64,000 nt of DNA from Deltaproteobacteria bacterium GWC2_55_46 (GTDB lineage: Bacteria > Desulfobacterota > GWC2-55-46): positions 310,001-374,000 of the forward strand of contig LVEI03000001.1 in the NCBI GenBank assembly GCA_001595385.3, in the 5' to 3' direction. Position 1 is the stretch's first letter; each line of letters opens with the position of its first letter. The position numbers were made by a program, and so were the translations under genes. This document shows, piece after piece, positions 32,710 to 46,288 of this stretch. The notes under the pieces are model-generated. The model was not told the origin of the DNA and did not search any database. It saw only the letters and a list, made by a program, of their open reading frames with translations.

Positions 32710-34058
32710 CAGGTCTTGAGAGCCTTTATGCCGTGGAAGTTTATCGTAAGGCCGGAAAGGAGCTTGGGATAGAAGTAGGTCGACTTCTGCGGCATTACGA
32801 AGCCGGCGAGAGCCACCGCCTTCACCTGCTCTATCTTCGTGGAATTAAGGAGGAAGACGAGCTGGTTGTTGTCGTTTGAGCAGGCGGCTATGGCCTCGTC
32901 AAAGCTCTTTACGTAAATAAGGTTCTCCTGCTTCTCCTGCGCCTCCTGGGTCATGCCCAGTATCCTGGCGAAGACAAGGGAGTGGAGCACTGTAACGTCC
33001 AGGCTCTTGAATACATCGGGGATGGAGCCCCCGAAGACCTTGTCCATATCGTGAGACTTGATGGAAAGAAGGTAATATTTGTCCCGCGCCCTGATGTGCA
33101 GGCCGAGGGCGACATCCTTCGCTCCAGAGGCCTCAAGCTCTTTGAGGAACTGCTCCCTGACCTTCGGCTCATCGGTTGATTTATAAGGGAACTCGCTGAT
33201 GTCGAAGTGCTCGGCGCATTTGGCGACAAACCCATCGGCGTCAAAGCCCTTGAGGCTGTGGACGACCCTGTGGGTCGGCCATATCGTCATCCCCTCGTCG
33301 TCCATGTTGGAGAAGTACATCATCACGTAATTAAAGGGCTCGCTGCCGGTGTAGTCAGGCTTCTTCTCCCTCTGCATGTTCCTGTAATTGAGGGCCGTCT
33401 CATACCTGTGATGGCCGTCCGCTATGAAAAGGGCCTTGTCGTCCATCGACGCGGCGACGGCAGAGAGGACCTTGGGGTCATCCACCCTCCAGACCTTGTT
33501 CACTATGCCGTCGTCGTCCAAAACGTCTATATCGGGCTCTCTGCCGGCGATCGCGGCGTCAAGGGCTTTGTTCACCGTAAGGGCCGGGTCTGAATAGAGT
33601 GAGAAGATGGAGCTGAAGTTGGCGTCGCAGGCCTGCATGAGCTTGAGCCTGTCGGCCTTTGGCCCTGAAAGGGTCCTCTCGTGCGGGTGTATGCCCTTGC
33701 CGAAGTCCTGCAGCTTTGAAAGGGCTATAAAACCCTTCCTCGTCTGCGTGCTTCCGTCCTTCTCAGTGTATGCCTGGTAGTAGTAATAGATAGCCGGCCG
33801 CTCGTCCTGCGCGAGCACCCCTTCGCCAAGCCACTTCTGGAAGTCGGTCGCGGCGCGCGAGTACCTGTCGTTCCCGTCCCTGTCCTCCGGGGCGGTCTTG
33901 CCGAGTATCAGCCTTATTATGTTGTTCGGGTGGCGCTCGTAGAGAGCGTCCTGCTTTTTCGGAGGTATTACGTCATAGGGCGGCGCCATGACCCTGGTAA
34001 GGTCTCCGACCTTGGCCGGATCGTAAAGCACACCCCTGAAAGGTATTATTTCAGCCAT
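32697..34058 (-). CDS. DUF1015 domain-containing protein
   Basis: 453 aa, a full-length member of a family frequent in anaerobes. Landmarks are VMAPPYDVIPPKKQDALYERHPNNIIRLILGK, then GIHPHERTLSGPKADRL and FIADGHHRYETALNYR, shown here only as markers. The protein ends KTCCCH, a Cys-Cys-Cys-His tail that may bind metal but is not general evidence of function. GGGAG precedes the ATG. Function is unknown. Confidence 0.82.
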   Translation of the reverse strand: MAEIIPFRGVLYDPAKVGDLTRVMAPPYDVIPPKKQDALYERHPNNIIRLILGKTAPEDRDGNDRYSRAATDFQKWLGEGVLAQDERPAIYYYYQAYTEKDGSTQTRKGFIALSKLQDFGKGIHPHERTLSGPKADRLKLMQACDANFSSIFSLYSDPALTVNKALDAAIAGREPDIDVLDDDGIVNKVWRVDDPKVLSAVAASMDDKALFIADGHHRYETALNYRNMQREKKPDYTGSEPFNYVMMYFSNMDDEGMTIWPTHRVVHSLKGFDADGFVAKCAEHFDISEFPYKSTDEPKVREQFLKELEASGAKDVALGLHIRARDKYYLLSIKSHDMDKVFGGSIPDVFKSLDVTVLHSLVFARILGMTQEAQEKQENLIYVKSFDEAIAACSNDNNQLVFLLNSTKIEQVKAVALAGFVMPQKSTYFYPKLLSGLTINFHGIKALKTCCCH

Positions 34059-34105
34059 CTCATGCTCCCGAAGTTAGTATATAGACGCGGTTTTTTGAAT
34101 TATAA

Positions 34106-34135
34106 ACAATACTATCCCGGACATTATTTTGTCAA
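34106..34135 (-). promoter_or_regulatory. possible promoter of the DUF1015 gene
   Basis: On the minus strand there is TTGACA, 18 bp, then TATTGT, about 47 bp before the ATG. A TATAAT lies nearby but has no spaced -35. This is the only candidate in the gap after recG. Confidence 0.4.
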
Positions 34136-34154
34136 TGGAAAAAGGTTTGGTCTC

Positions 34155-36575
34155 CTACCCTATCTCCGCCAGCTCAAGCCTCTCCTGCCACCTGGCCTTG
34201 AGCACTCGCTTGATGACCTCGCCTTCAGGGCCTGTAAGGCCGGGGTTTCCCTTAAGATAGCCGATAGCCTCTTCCCTCGCCTTCTTAAGGAGGCTTAAAT
34301 CAGACAGAGCCCCTTCTGTCCGGAAATCCGGCAGTCCCGCCTGCCGTGTCCCGATGAAGTCCCCTGCCCCCCGTATCTTCAAGTCCTCTTCGGCTATCCT
34401 GAAGCCGTCGTTGGTCTCCTCCATGACCTTGAGCCTCTTGTAAGTGTCCTCAGAGTTCGTCCACCCGGCTACAAGCATGCATACAGAGCTGTTAGTGCCT
34501 CTGCCCACCCTGCCGCGGAGCTGGTGAAGCTGGGCGAGGCCGAAACGTTCAGCGTGCTCTATCAGCATCACGGTGGCGTTGGGCACGTCAACCCCGACCT
34601 CTATGACGGTTGTTGATACGAGTATGTTCAGGCGGTTTTCCTTGAAATCCCGCATGACCGCTTCCTTCTCGCCTGACTTCATCCGCCCGTGCAGGAGCCC
34701 CACCCTCCATTCCCTGAAAATATCGCGCTGCAGGTGCTCCTTCATGCTGGTAGCGTCCCTGAGGCTCAGCTCCTTCGATTCTTCAACGAGCGGATAGACG
34801 ATATATGCCTGGCTTCCGCCTTCAAGCTCTCTTCTTATCGTCTCATAGGCAAACGGCCTCTGATTCTCTCTCAAGACCTTTGTCTGGACCGGCTTTCTCC
34901 CGGGTGGCAGTTCGTCGATTATTGATACGTCAAGGTCGCCGAATACAGTCATCGAAAGCGTCCTCGGTATGGGTGTCGCGGTCATAATGAGGATATCCGG
35001 GGATATGCCCTGCTCCGAGCGGAAGCCCTTTCTCTTGAGCTCTCCCCTCTGTACGACGCCGAACCTGTGCTGTTCGTCTATTATGGCCAGCCCCAGTTTC
35101 TTGAACTCAACATCCTTCTGTATGAGCGCGTGGGTGCCGATGACAAACTGAGTTTGTCCATCCCTTACCGAATCGAGCCTCTTTTTCCTTTCCGCCTTCG
35201 TGGCGTTGCCTGTAAGAAGAACGGCCTTTAAGCCCAGCGATTCGGCGTACCTGTGCGACAAAAGGTAGTGCTGTTCGGCGAGTATCTCGGTCGGGGCCAT
35301 GAGGGCCGCCTGAAAGCCGGTCTCGATAGCGGTAAGAGCCGCTATGAGGCTGACTACAGTTTTACCGGAGCCCACGTCCCCCTGTATGAGCCTGTTCATC
35401 GGGTGCGGAGCGGACATGTCTTTTTTTATCTCATCGACGACCCTTGCCTGTGCCCCTGTAAGCTTGAACGGAAGGAGGTTTTTAAGCCCGTCTTCGAGCT
35501 TTCCATCGGGCCTGAACGATATGCCGCTCTCCTTTTTTATGCTCATCCTTCTCATGGCAAGGCCTGTCTCAAGGAGGAATAGCTCGTCGAAGGCGAGGCT
35601 CTTTTTGGCGGCGATCGGGGCTTCGGGCCCTCCTTCAGGCAGGTGGGCCTCCCTCATAGCGGCGGCAAGGCCCAGGAGGCCATGCCTCTCGGATACCCCG
35701 CAGGGCACCCCGCCTACCGCCTTCCGGGCGTACTCATCGACCACGCCCCTTACAATCTTCCGTATAGTCTTCTGGTGGAAGTTCTCGACCTGCGAGTATA
35801 TGGGGACGATGCCGCCAAAGTCCGCTGAAAGGCCAGGCTCCTCGTCATGAGAGAGCACCTCTATGTCCGGGTGTATCATCTCCTTTTGCGCGCCGAACGC
35901 GGAGACCTGGCCGAATATGATGAGGCGCTGGCCGTTTTTGAACCGCTTTTTTATATGCGGGCCGAAGTTGAACCACTTGACCTTGAGGATGGCGCTGCCG
36001 TCGCTTACTGCCATCTCAAGCACCCTCTTTCTACCGTACCTCGCCTCTCCGATAGCGAGCACCTCGCCTGTGGCGGCCTCGCTCATCCCCGGGATAAGCT
36101 CGCGTATCTTTTTTATCCTGCTCCGGTCCTCGTATCTTATTGGCAGGAAATAGAGCAGGTCCTCGACGGTCGAAAGGCCTTTTTTAGATAACCTCTCGGC
36201 AAGCTTTGGGCCGATGCCCTTTACATAGGTAAGCGGTGTTTTAAGGGCGGCAAGCCTCTTTTCAGCCTCTGCCGGCTGCAAGGGCAATGGGGTGGCTGGA
36301 TAACTGATAGAACGTATGGCCTCGAACGCCCTTTCTATCCGCTCTTTTTTAAGTGGCGCGTCAAGGCTGTCGAAGCCTGAGAAAAGCTCTCTTAGCTTCT
36401 GTATCCCTGAACGGGCTTCTGACGGGAGTTGAAGGGAAAGGGCCTCTGCGGTAAGCGATGAGATGAGCGGCTCCACCGACTTAAGCGAGCCGAGGTGCTG
36501 AAAACCATCCTTTGAGGCGAACCTCAATGGCTTGAGAAAAGCCTCGAGGATCTCACCGAGCCTCGTACCTTTCAT
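34155..36575 (-). CDS. recG: ATP-dependent DNA helicase RecG
   Basis: 806 aa. The N-terminal wedge domain is followed by helicase motifs: Walker A GDVGSGKTVV, DEQH box (AIIDEQHRFGVVQR), and the C-terminal helicase with QLHQLRGRVGRG. It also has an N-terminal extension of about 110 residues before the standard wedge (LKTPLTYVKGIGPKLAERL), as seen in many deltaproteobacterial forms. It remodels stalled forks and Holliday junctions. It lies 2 bp after kup. Confidence 0.95.
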   Translation of the reverse strand: MKGTRLGEILEAFLKPLRFASKDGFQHLGSLKSVEPLISSLTAEALSLQLPSEARSGIQKLRELFSGFDSLDAPLKKERIERAFEAIRSISYPATPLPLQPAEAEKRLAALKTPLTYVKGIGPKLAERLSKKGLSTVEDLLYFLPIRYEDRSRIKKIRELIPGMSEAATGEVLAIGEARYGRKRVLEMAVSDGSAILKVKWFNFGPHIKKRFKNGQRLIIFGQVSAFGAQKEMIHPDIEVLSHDEEPGLSADFGGIVPIYSQVENFHQKTIRKIVRGVVDEYARKAVGGVPCGVSERHGLLGLAAAMREAHLPEGGPEAPIAAKKSLAFDELFLLETGLAMRRMSIKKESGISFRPDGKLEDGLKNLLPFKLTGAQARVVDEIKKDMSAPHPMNRLIQGDVGSGKTVVSLIAALTAIETGFQAALMAPTEILAEQHYLLSHRYAESLGLKAVLLTGNATKAERKKRLDSVRDGQTQFVIGTHALIQKDVEFKKLGLAIIDEQHRFGVVQRGELKRKGFRSEQGISPDILIMTATPIPRTLSMTVFGDLDVSIIDELPPGRKPVQTKVLRENQRPFAYETIRRELEGGSQAYIVYPLVEESKELSLRDATSMKEHLQRDIFREWRVGLLHGRMKSGEKEAVMRDFKENRLNILVSTTVIEVGVDVPNATVMLIEHAERFGLAQLHQLRGRVGRGTNSSVCMLVAGWTNSEDTYKRLKVMEETNDGFRIAEEDLKIRGAGDFIGTRQAGLPDFRTEGALSDLSLLKKAREEAIGYLKGNPGLTGPEGEVIKRVLKARWQERLELAEIG

Positions 36576-36577
36576 GG

Positions 36578-38371
36578 CTACATCTCTACGCGGGTTATGA
36601 CGCCGTGGAGCTTGTTTGTAGGGAGCTTATAGAATATAAGGAAGGTCGGGGTAAGCTTTTTTATGACAGAAAATACCTTCCAGAAGATGTTCGAGGTGGA
36701 TATCTCCTCGAGCCCGTAGAATATGGTCTTCTCGTTTATCCCTGAGGACTTTAGTATCGCCTCGACGTCTACGACCTCCATGTATCCTGAGCGTATCTCG
36801 AAGACTCTGAGCCCCGGCGCCAGCTCCTCGCCGGACCTTGAGGATATCCCATAGGGGGAGTCTTCCCTCGTTATGGAGACTATCACGTTGTCGTGATATA
36901 TGATGTTGTTCTTGAACATCGTATGGACGATGTACGGGGCTATCTCGTTCGCGTCCTTGGCGAAAAACAGGGCTGTGCCGTGTATCTTGGGCAAAGCCTT
37001 GTAGATCTGGTTGTAGCCTATGAGGAAGGCGTCCCTGTTAAGCGGCTTCAACGCCCTGTATAGCCTCCTTTGGCCCCTTGTGTATATGAGTATGATTGAA
37101 AACGGCAGCAGGGCTATGATGATCGACCAGTAGCCTCCGTGGGGGATCTTGAAGATGTTCGAGAAAAAGTAGATAAAAACTATGATCGAGATAAAGACTG
37201 AGACGGCGGTCCTGAAATAATCTCCCCTCCGGAAGAATATCCAGGTCATCATGATGCCGGTGACCGCCATCGTGCCCGTTACGGCAAGCCCGTAAGCGGC
37301 GGCAAGGCGGCTGGAAGCCTGGAAGACATACATGATGAAGAGGACGGCTACGAGGAGGAACCAGTTTACGAACGGAATGTATATCTGGCTCCTCATCTCG
37401 CGGGAGGTGTAATCGACCTTGAAAAGGGGCATGATATGCGTGGTGATGCCCTGGTAGACTATCGAGAACATACCGCTTATCATAGCCTGCGAAGCTATTA
37501 TCGTGGCCGAGATGCTCAAGATCAGAAAAGGCACGTACAGGAACTGCGCCTGGCTGAAGACCATCTCGAAGAGGACGTTCTTGGTCTCCGGATGGGTAAG
37601 GAGGAAGGCGCCCTGCCCCATATAGTTGATCACAAGGACGACGAAGACCATGTACCATCCCTTGACGATCGGCGCCCTTCCGAGGTGCCCCATGTCAGCG
37701 TAAAGGGCCTCTCCTCCGGTGGCGCAGAGTATCACCTCGGAGAGGATGAAGAAGCCTGCAAGGCCATGGTCGGCCATGAACTTCATCCCGTAATACGGGT
37801 TGACACCTGCCAGCACACCTGGCTCGTTCATTATGCCGGCGATGCCAGAGACGGCAAGCGACGAGAACCATATGAGCATCACTGGGCCGAAGGCCCAGGC
37901 CATCTTCTCGGTCCCTTTTCTCTGAAAGAGGAACAGCACGATCGCGATGAGGCCAGCGATCATGACGATACCGGTCTGGCTCAGGTTCTCTAAACCCGGT
38001 ATGAGGGTCGAGCCCTCGACCGCGCTCAGTATGGAGATGGCCGGGGTTATGACTCCATCGCCGACCAGGAGAGAAACGCCTATAAAGGAAAGTATCGAAA
38101 TAAAGGCTATCTTCCTGCCGCCCTTGAGATAAGGGAGCAGGAGTTCCCTTAAGACTATAGTGCCGCCCTCGCCCTTTTTGCCGAGGGTCGTGGCAAGCCA
38201 CGCGTACTGGACGGTGACAAGGGTGATAAGGGTCCAGAAAACGAGCGAGAGCACACCCCGTACATTCTCAAAGGTGGGCTCCAGGAGAAGGAAGATGACA
38301 GTAATGGTGTATATAGGGCTTGTGCCTATATCACCGTAGACTATGCCGAGGGATTTTATTATATTTCGCAT
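36578..38371 (-). CDS. kup: KUP-family potassium uptake protein
   Basis: 597 aa, about 12 membrane helices then a C-terminal cytoplasmic domain. Family blocks are LGIVYGDIGTSPIYT at the N-terminus, GDGVITPAISILSAVEG, and GGEALYADMGHLGRAPI. It is a K+/H+ symporter in characterised cases. It follows carB by 5 bp, an unusual neighbour for a pyrimidine operon. Confidence 0.94.
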   Translation of the reverse strand: MRNIIKSLGIVYGDIGTSPIYTITVIFLLLEPTFENVRGVLSLVFWTLITLVTVQYAWLATTLGKKGEGGTIVLRELLLPYLKGGRKIAFISILSFIGVSLLVGDGVITPAISILSAVEGSTLIPGLENLSQTGIVMIAGLIAIVLFLFQRKGTEKMAWAFGPVMLIWFSSLAVSGIAGIMNEPGVLAGVNPYYGMKFMADHGLAGFFILSEVILCATGGEALYADMGHLGRAPIVKGWYMVFVVLVINYMGQGAFLLTHPETKNVLFEMVFSQAQFLYVPFLILSISATIIASQAMISGMFSIVYQGITTHIMPLFKVDYTSREMRSQIYIPFVNWFLLVAVLFIMYVFQASSRLAAAYGLAVTGTMAVTGIMMTWIFFRRGDYFRTAVSVFISIIVFIYFFSNIFKIPHGGYWSIIIALLPFSIILIYTRGQRRLYRALKPLNRDAFLIGYNQIYKALPKIHGTALFFAKDANEIAPYIVHTMFKNNIIYHDNVIVSITREDSPYGISSRSGEELAPGLRVFEIRSGYMEVVDVEAILKSSGINEKTIFYGLEEISTSNIFWKVFSVIKKLTPTFLIFYKLPTNKLHGVITRVEM

Positions 38372-38376
38372 GAGGC

Positions 38377-41700
<3,324 letters not shown>

Positions 41701-41735
41701 CTAAAGACCTCCGGATTGAGTGCGGGATACGGCGT

Positions 41736-42866
41736 TCAACTATTGGCCTCCATCATCTCGGTAAACCTCCTGAAGAGGTACTGCGAGTCATGGGGGCCGG
41801 GAGACGCCTCTGGGTGGTACTGGACCGAGAAGACAGGCTTGCCCTTCAACGCAATGCCCTCGCAGGTCCTGTCGTTCAAGTTAATATGAGTGAGGTCAGC
41901 TATGCCCTTTAGAGAATCGATGTCAACGGCGAAGCCGTGGTTCTGCGAGGTTATCTCGACCTTGCTGGTCGTGAGGTCCTGCACCGGCTGGTTGCTGCCC
42001 CTGTGGCCGAACTTGAGCTTGTAGGTCCTGCCGCCGATGGCCAGCGAGAGTATCTGGTGTCCCAGGCAGATGCCGAAGATCGGCCTTTTTCCGATGAGCT
42101 TGCCGACGGTCTCTCTGGCGTAAGAGACCGCTTCCGGGTCACCTGGGCCGTTGGAGAGGAATATGCCGTTGGGGTTTAAGGCCAGGACCTCTTCAGCCGG
42201 GGTGGATGCCGGGACGACCGTTACGTCGCAGCCCGCTGAGGCGAGGTTACGGAGGATGTTCTTCTTTACGCCAAAGTCGTAAGCAACGACCCTGAACTTC
42301 TTTTTAGCGTTATCGGTCTTCGGGTATCCGCCCTTGTCAAGGTCCCAGAGCTCTCCGTGCCAGTCGTAGGCCTTCGCGCAGGTGACCTCCTTAACGAGGT
42401 CCCTTCCGACGAGGCTGGGGGCGGACTGTGCCTTCCTGACAAGGCGCGCGTGGTCGCCATCAACGGTCGATATTATGCCCTGCATCGCGCCCTTATCCCT
42501 GATGATGCGCGTGAGCGCCCTGGTGTCTATCCCTGATATGCCTACTATCCTGTTCCGGATCAGATATCCCATCAGGCTTTCGGTCGAGCGCCAGTTCGAA
42601 GGGAAAAGGCATGGCTCTTTTACGATAAAGCCCTCCACCCAAGGCCGGATGGATTCCATGTCTTCGGCGTTTATGCCGTAGTTGCCCTGCTGGCTGTAGG
42701 TCATCGTGACCATCTGCCCCTTGTATGACGGGTCTGTCAGGACCTCCTGATACCCGGTAAGGGAGGTATTGAAGACGACCTCTCCGCAGGCCTCGCCATC
42801 CGCGCCGAAGGATAAGCCCTCGAAGACCGTACCGTCTGCGAGGGCCAGTATTGCTTTTTTCAACAT
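41736..42866 (-). CDS. carA: carbamoyl-phosphate synthase small subunit
   Basis: 376 aa. The glutaminase triad is C267 ([10 protein letters not shown]), H351 and E353 (YHPEASPGP). It releases ammonia from glutamine and channels it to carB. The 64-bp gap upstream contains a perfect TATAAT (minus strand, 42905-42910) without a good -35, a possible weak internal promoter. GAGGTGG precedes the ATG. Confidence 0.97.
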   Translation of the reverse strand: MLKKAILALADGTVFEGLSFGADGEACGEVVFNTSLTGYQEVLTDPSYKGQMVTMTYSQQGNYGINAEDMESIRPWVEGFIVKEPCLFPSNWRSTESLMGYLIRNRIVGISGIDTRALTRIIRDKGAMQGIISTVDGDHARLVRKAQSAPSLVGRDLVKEVTCAKAYDWHGELWDLDKGGYPKTDNAKKKFRVVAYDFGVKKNILRNLASAGCDVTVVPASTPAEEVLALNPNGIFLSNGPGDPEAVSYARETVGKLIGKRPIFGICLGHQILSLAIGGRTYKLKFGHRGSNQPVQDLTTSKVEITSQNHGFAVDIDSLKGIADLTHINLNDRTCEGIALKGKPVFSVQYHPEASPGPHDSQYLFRRFTEMMEANS

Positions 42867-42930
42867 GCCACCTCAAAATATTAATAGATTCGGTTGCTTT
42901 AACAATTATACTAAGATTACGTCTTAAATA

Positions 42931-44220
42931 CTACGGCCTGCTGAACTTGACGTTCCCAGCCACTATGGTCTTAAGGACTACCGCCTTAAGCTCTAAGCCT
43001 GCCCAAGGGGTGTTCTTTGACTTTGATTTAAGCTCCCTTGGCTCCACCTTCCAGCGCTGCCCCAGGTCGACGATGGTGATATCGGCCTGGCTCCCCACTG
43101 AGAGCCTTCCACCTTCGAGCTTGAAGACCTTTGCTGGGTTCGTAGACATGGCCTTCACAACCTGGCTGAGCGTAAGGATACCAGCCTCCACAAGGCCGTA
43201 GACGACAGAGAAGGCCGTCTCAAGGCCTATTATGCCGTTGGAAGCCTTGTCGAACTCTACGTCCTTTTCGATTATCGAATGCGGCGCGTGATCGGTCGCT
43301 ATGCAATCTATCGTGCCGTCCTTGACGCCAATCCTCAATGCCTCTACGTCCTCAACAGAGCGTAGCGGCGGGCTCATCTTTGCGTTCGTGTCATAGCCCG
43401 AAACGGCCTTGTCAGTAAGAGCGAGGTGGTGCGGCGTTACTTCAGCCGTGACCTTTACCCCCCTCTCCTTCGCCCTTCTTATAAGCTCGACAGCGCCTTT
43501 GGTGCTTACGTGCGCTACATGCAAACGTCCTCCGGTAAGCTCGGATAGCGTTATGTCCCTTGCGACCATCGCGTCCTCAGCGGCGTTGGGTATGCCCCGA
43601 AGGCCAAGGCGGGTTGCGACCTCACCCTCGTTCATGACTCCCCCGCCAACAAGGGACGGCTCTTCGGCATGGCTTATGACCGGGATATTGACGATGAGGG
43701 AGTACTCGAGCGCCCTCCTCATAAAGGCGCTATCAACGACAGGCACTCCATCATCCGATACCGCAACGCAACCGGCGGCCTTTAGCTCCGCCATCTCCGT
43801 GAGGCGCTCACCCTTTTGCCCAACGCTAAGCGCGCCTATCGGGTATACCCGGCAGCCCGCCTCTTCCGCGCGCCTGAGTATATATCTCGTGACCGATTCG
43901 TTGTCGTTTACGGGCTTCGTATTTGCCATGCACATGACAGCCGTAAAGCCCCCGGCTGAAGCGGCCAGGCTGCCTGTCCTTATGTCTTCCTTATATTCGT
44001 AGCCAGGTTCGCGCAGATGCGCGTGGGCGTCAATAAAGCCTGGCATTACAACCTTGCCTGTAGCGTCTATGGCCTCTACGCCCGGGCCTACCTCGGAGGT
44101 GTCGGCCTCGGCCTTTTTTACCGATGCCACCCTGCCGCCCATGATGTAGATATTGTAAAAGCCGTCTATATTCTGCGCCGGGTCGACCAGTCGGCCTCCC
44201 CTTATCACAAGCCTCGTCAT
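42931..44220 (-). CDS. pyrC: dihydroorotase
   Basis: 429 aa, class I type. The zinc ligands are in [16 protein letters not shown] (His-x-His), ISHAEE and ATDHAPH (Asp). It forms dihydroorotate from carbamoyl aspartate. Its ATG overlaps the pyrB stop by 4 bp, the usual arrangement for paired PyrB-PyrC. Confidence 0.96.
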   Translation of the reverse strand: MTRLVIRGGRLVDPAQNIDGFYNIYIMGGRVASVKKAEADTSEVGPGVEAIDATGKVVMPGFIDAHAHLREPGYEYKEDIRTGSLAASAGGFTAVMCMANTKPVNDNESVTRYILRRAEEAGCRVYPIGALSVGQKGERLTEMAELKAAGCVAVSDDGVPVVDSAFMRRALEYSLIVNIPVISHAEEPSLVGGGVMNEGEVATRLGLRGIPNAAEDAMVARDITLSELTGGRLHVAHVSTKGAVELIRRAKERGVKVTAEVTPHHLALTDKAVSGYDTNAKMSPPLRSVEDVEALRIGVKDGTIDCIATDHAPHSIIEKDVEFDKASNGIIGLETAFSVVYGLVEAGILTLSQVVKAMSTNPAKVFKLEGGRLSVGSQADITIVDLGQRWKVEPRELKSKSKNTPWAGLELKAVVLKTIVAGNVKFSRP

Positions 44221-45164
44221 CTCGCTACCTCTGTATGCTCTTCCTTCGCCCCGCCAAGCAGGTGGTAGAATATGGCCATCCTCACCGCGACACCGTTTGT
44301 GACCTGGTCCAGGATGACCGAATAGGGGCCGTCCGCCACTTCAGTGGATATCTCTACCCCCCTGTTTATCGGGCCCGGATGCAGTATCACCACATCGTCC
44401 TTCGCCGCCTTGAGCTTCGTCTCATCGAGGCCGTAAAGCCTTGAGTACTCTCTTACGCTCGGGAAGAAGGACTCGCTCTGCCGTTCTATCTGGATCCGGA
44501 GCATCATCACTACGTCCGCACCCCTTATCGCCTCATCCATGCTTGAAGTGGCCCTGCACCCGAGTTTCTCTATTCCAGCCGGCAGCATCGTCGGCGGCCC
44601 CGCAACCGTCACCTCCGCGCCCATCTTCGTGAAGCCATATATATTCGAGCGGGCTACGCGGGAATGTGTGATGTCGCCGATTATCGAGACCTTCAGCCCC
44701 TCTATCGTGCCCTTCTTCTCCTTCACGGTAAGCATGTCGAGGAGGGCCTGGCTCGGGTGCTCGTGCGCGCCGTCACCGGCGTTCACGACAGGGCAGGCGA
44801 GATATTTCGAGAGCATGCCCGGGGTGCCTGAAGATGAGTGCCGTATTACGATGCAATCGGGCCTCATCGCCTCCAGGTTCTTGGCGGTATCCCTCAAGGT
44901 CTCGCCCTTTACAACCGAGCTTGAAGAGACCGAGATATTCACCGCGTCAGCGCTCATGCGCTTCGCGGCTATCTCGAAGGAGGTCCGTGTCCTGGTCGAT
45001 GCCTCGTAGAAGAGGTTGATGATGGTCCTGCCCCTTAAGGTGGGGACCTTCTTTATCTCCCTCTCGGAGACCTCTTTAAAGGACTCGGCCGTAGCGAGTA
45101 TCAGCTCGATCTCGTCCCTTTCGAGGTCCTCTATCCCGAGCAGGTCTTTTCTTTTAAGCCGCAT
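44217..45164 (-). CDS. pyrB: aspartate carbamoyltransferase catalytic subunit
   Basis: 315 aa. The carbamoyl-phosphate site is [13 protein letters not shown], with HPSQALLDM and the aspartate-side loop [11 protein letters not shown]. No pyrI regulatory subunit is present, consistent with PyrR-controlled operons. It follows pyrR after 3 bp. Confidence 0.96.
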   Translation of the reverse strand: MRLKRKDLLGIEDLERDEIELILATAESFKEVSEREIKKVPTLRGRTIINLFYEASTRTRTSFEIAAKRMSADAVNISVSSSSVVKGETLRDTAKNLEAMRPDCIVIRHSSSGTPGMLSKYLACPVVNAGDGAHEHPSQALLDMLTVKEKKGTIEGLKVSIIGDITHSRVARSNIYGFTKMGAEVTVAGPPTMLPAGIEKLGCRATSSMDEAIRGADVVMMLRIQIERQSESFFPSVREYSRLYGLDETKLKAAKDDVVILHPGPINRGVEISTEVADGPYSVILDQVTNGVAVRMAIFYHLLGGAKEEHTEVAR

Positions 45165-45167
45165 CGT

Positions 45168-45719
45168 TTAGCCTTGCTCCTGCTTCGCTTCCGGCGCTTC
45201 CACCACGACTTCGCTAACGCCGTCAATCTCCTCGAGATGTACCTTGACCCCTTCTTTTACGGACGTCGGTATGTTCTTGCCCACGTAGTCGGCCTTGATG
45301 GGAAGCTCCCTGTGCCCCCTGTCTACCAGCACTGCAAGCTGTATCGCGATTGGCCTGCCGAAATCCATAAGCGCGTTCATCGCCGCCCTGATAGTCCTGC
45401 CGGTGAAGAGGACGTCATCGACCATTATTATCTTCATGCCGTCTATCGATATCGGTATCTCCATCTTCTTGAGAGACGGCTGGTCTTTTTTAATGCCGAG
45501 GTCGTCCCTGTAAAGTGTGGCGTCCACGGCGCCGGCAGGGAGGCTCACCCCTTCTATCTCCTCTATCTTTTTCTGGAGCCTCAGGGCAAGATGGTACCCC
45601 CTCGTCGGTATACCGAGGATGACGAGCTTTTCGGTGCCCTTGTTCCTCTCGAGTATCTCGTGGGCTATCCTGGCCAGGGCCCTGTCTATGGCCTTATCGT
45701 CCAATACTGTTTTTTTCAT
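45168..45719 (-). CDS. pyrR: bifunctional pyr operon regulator / uracil phosphoribosyltransferase PyrR
   Basis: 183 aa. The PRPP-binding motif is [21 protein letters not shown], given in part ([10 protein letters not shown]). PyrR binds the pyr leader RNA when UMP is high and favours termination. The leader just upstream contains a matching binding loop and a terminator, so self-control of this operon by attenuation is well supported. Confidence 0.96.
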   Translation of the reverse strand: MKKTVLDDKAIDRALARIAHEILERNKGTEKLVILGIPTRGYHLALRLQKKIEEIEGVSLPAGAVDATLYRDDLGIKKDQPSLKKMEIPISIDGMKIIMVDDVLFTGRTIRAAMNALMDFGRPIAIQLAVLVDRGHRELPIKADYVGKNIPTSVKEGVKVHLEEIDGVSEVVVEAPEAKQEQG

Positions 45720-45731
45720 CGATTAGTTGGC

Positions 45732-45766
45732 AAAAAAATACCCCTGGACCCAAAAGGGCACAGAGG
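45732..45766 (-). terminator. attenuator (intrinsic terminator) in the pyrR leader
   Basis: On the minus strand CCTCTGTGCCC pairs with GGGTCCAGGGG (one mismatch, two wobbles) around TTTT and is followed by TATTTTTTT. It ends 13 bp before the pyrR ATG, inside the leader, so it can only work as an attenuator of the operon. Confidence 0.8.
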
Positions 45767-45807
45767 CAACAGGATTGTTTTCATGTGATATGCCACTTAT
45801 TTCCCCG

Positions 45808-45828
45808 TTTTTAATCTCTCAGGATTAA
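45808..45828 (-). promoter_or_regulatory. PyrR-binding loop in the pyr leader RNA
   Basis: The transcript contains AAUCCUGAGAGAUU, which fits the PyrR-binding consensus ARUCCNGNGAGRYU, at the top of a hairpin with arms UUUAAUC and GAUUAAA. It lies about 40 nt upstream of the attenuator. Binding by PyrR-UMP would favour the terminator. Confidence 0.8.
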
Positions 45829-45847
45829 ATTAAAAGGGTTTTTTGTT

Positions 45848-46237
45848 TCAGCGCATGCTGCCGCTTGCATCCCTTAGCGGCTTATGCACCTTTATGTCGT
45901 AAACAAGCGTTTTACTGTACTGGTTGAAAAAATCGAGCTCTTTCCTGTAATGCACGGAGATTGTGATATCCTCCGCCTCCCTCTCGATCAACAGATTTTC
46001 CTCAGAGAGCGGGATGGACCAGGCCGAGGCCTTTTTGATGATATGGCCAGCAAGCTCCTCGTCCGTATACATGTGCGCGACCTTTGCCTCCTCCTCCACG
46101 TCGGTCTTGAGCATCAAATATCCGAAGTAGGGAGGGGCGAACATATACGCGCCATAGATAGCGGAAGCAAGAAAGAGCAGCCAGAATGTTGACTTTAGCG
46201 TGATAAATCCGGCTTTATTTCCCGGTCGTACGTTCAC
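45848..46237 (-). CDS. small membrane-anchored protein (DUF4845-like)
   Basis: 129 aa. One N-terminal membrane helix (about 16-32, STFWLLFLASAIYGAYMF) is followed by a periplasmic or external domain with DISVHYRKELDF-type beta strands (here ITISVHYRKELDFF). It resembles DUF4845 proteins; function is unknown. It lies between ugd and the pyr leader on the same strand. Confidence 0.65.
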   Translation of the reverse strand: MNVRPGNKAGFITLKSTFWLLFLASAIYGAYMFAPPYFGYLMLKTDVEEEAKVAHMYTDEELAGHIIKKASAWSIPLSEENLLIEREAEDITISVHYRKELDFFNQYSKTLVYDIKVHKPLRDASGSMR

Positions 46238-46288
46238 TTCATATTACATATACAACGTATAGACAGGACAGTCAATACAATTCTTGGG

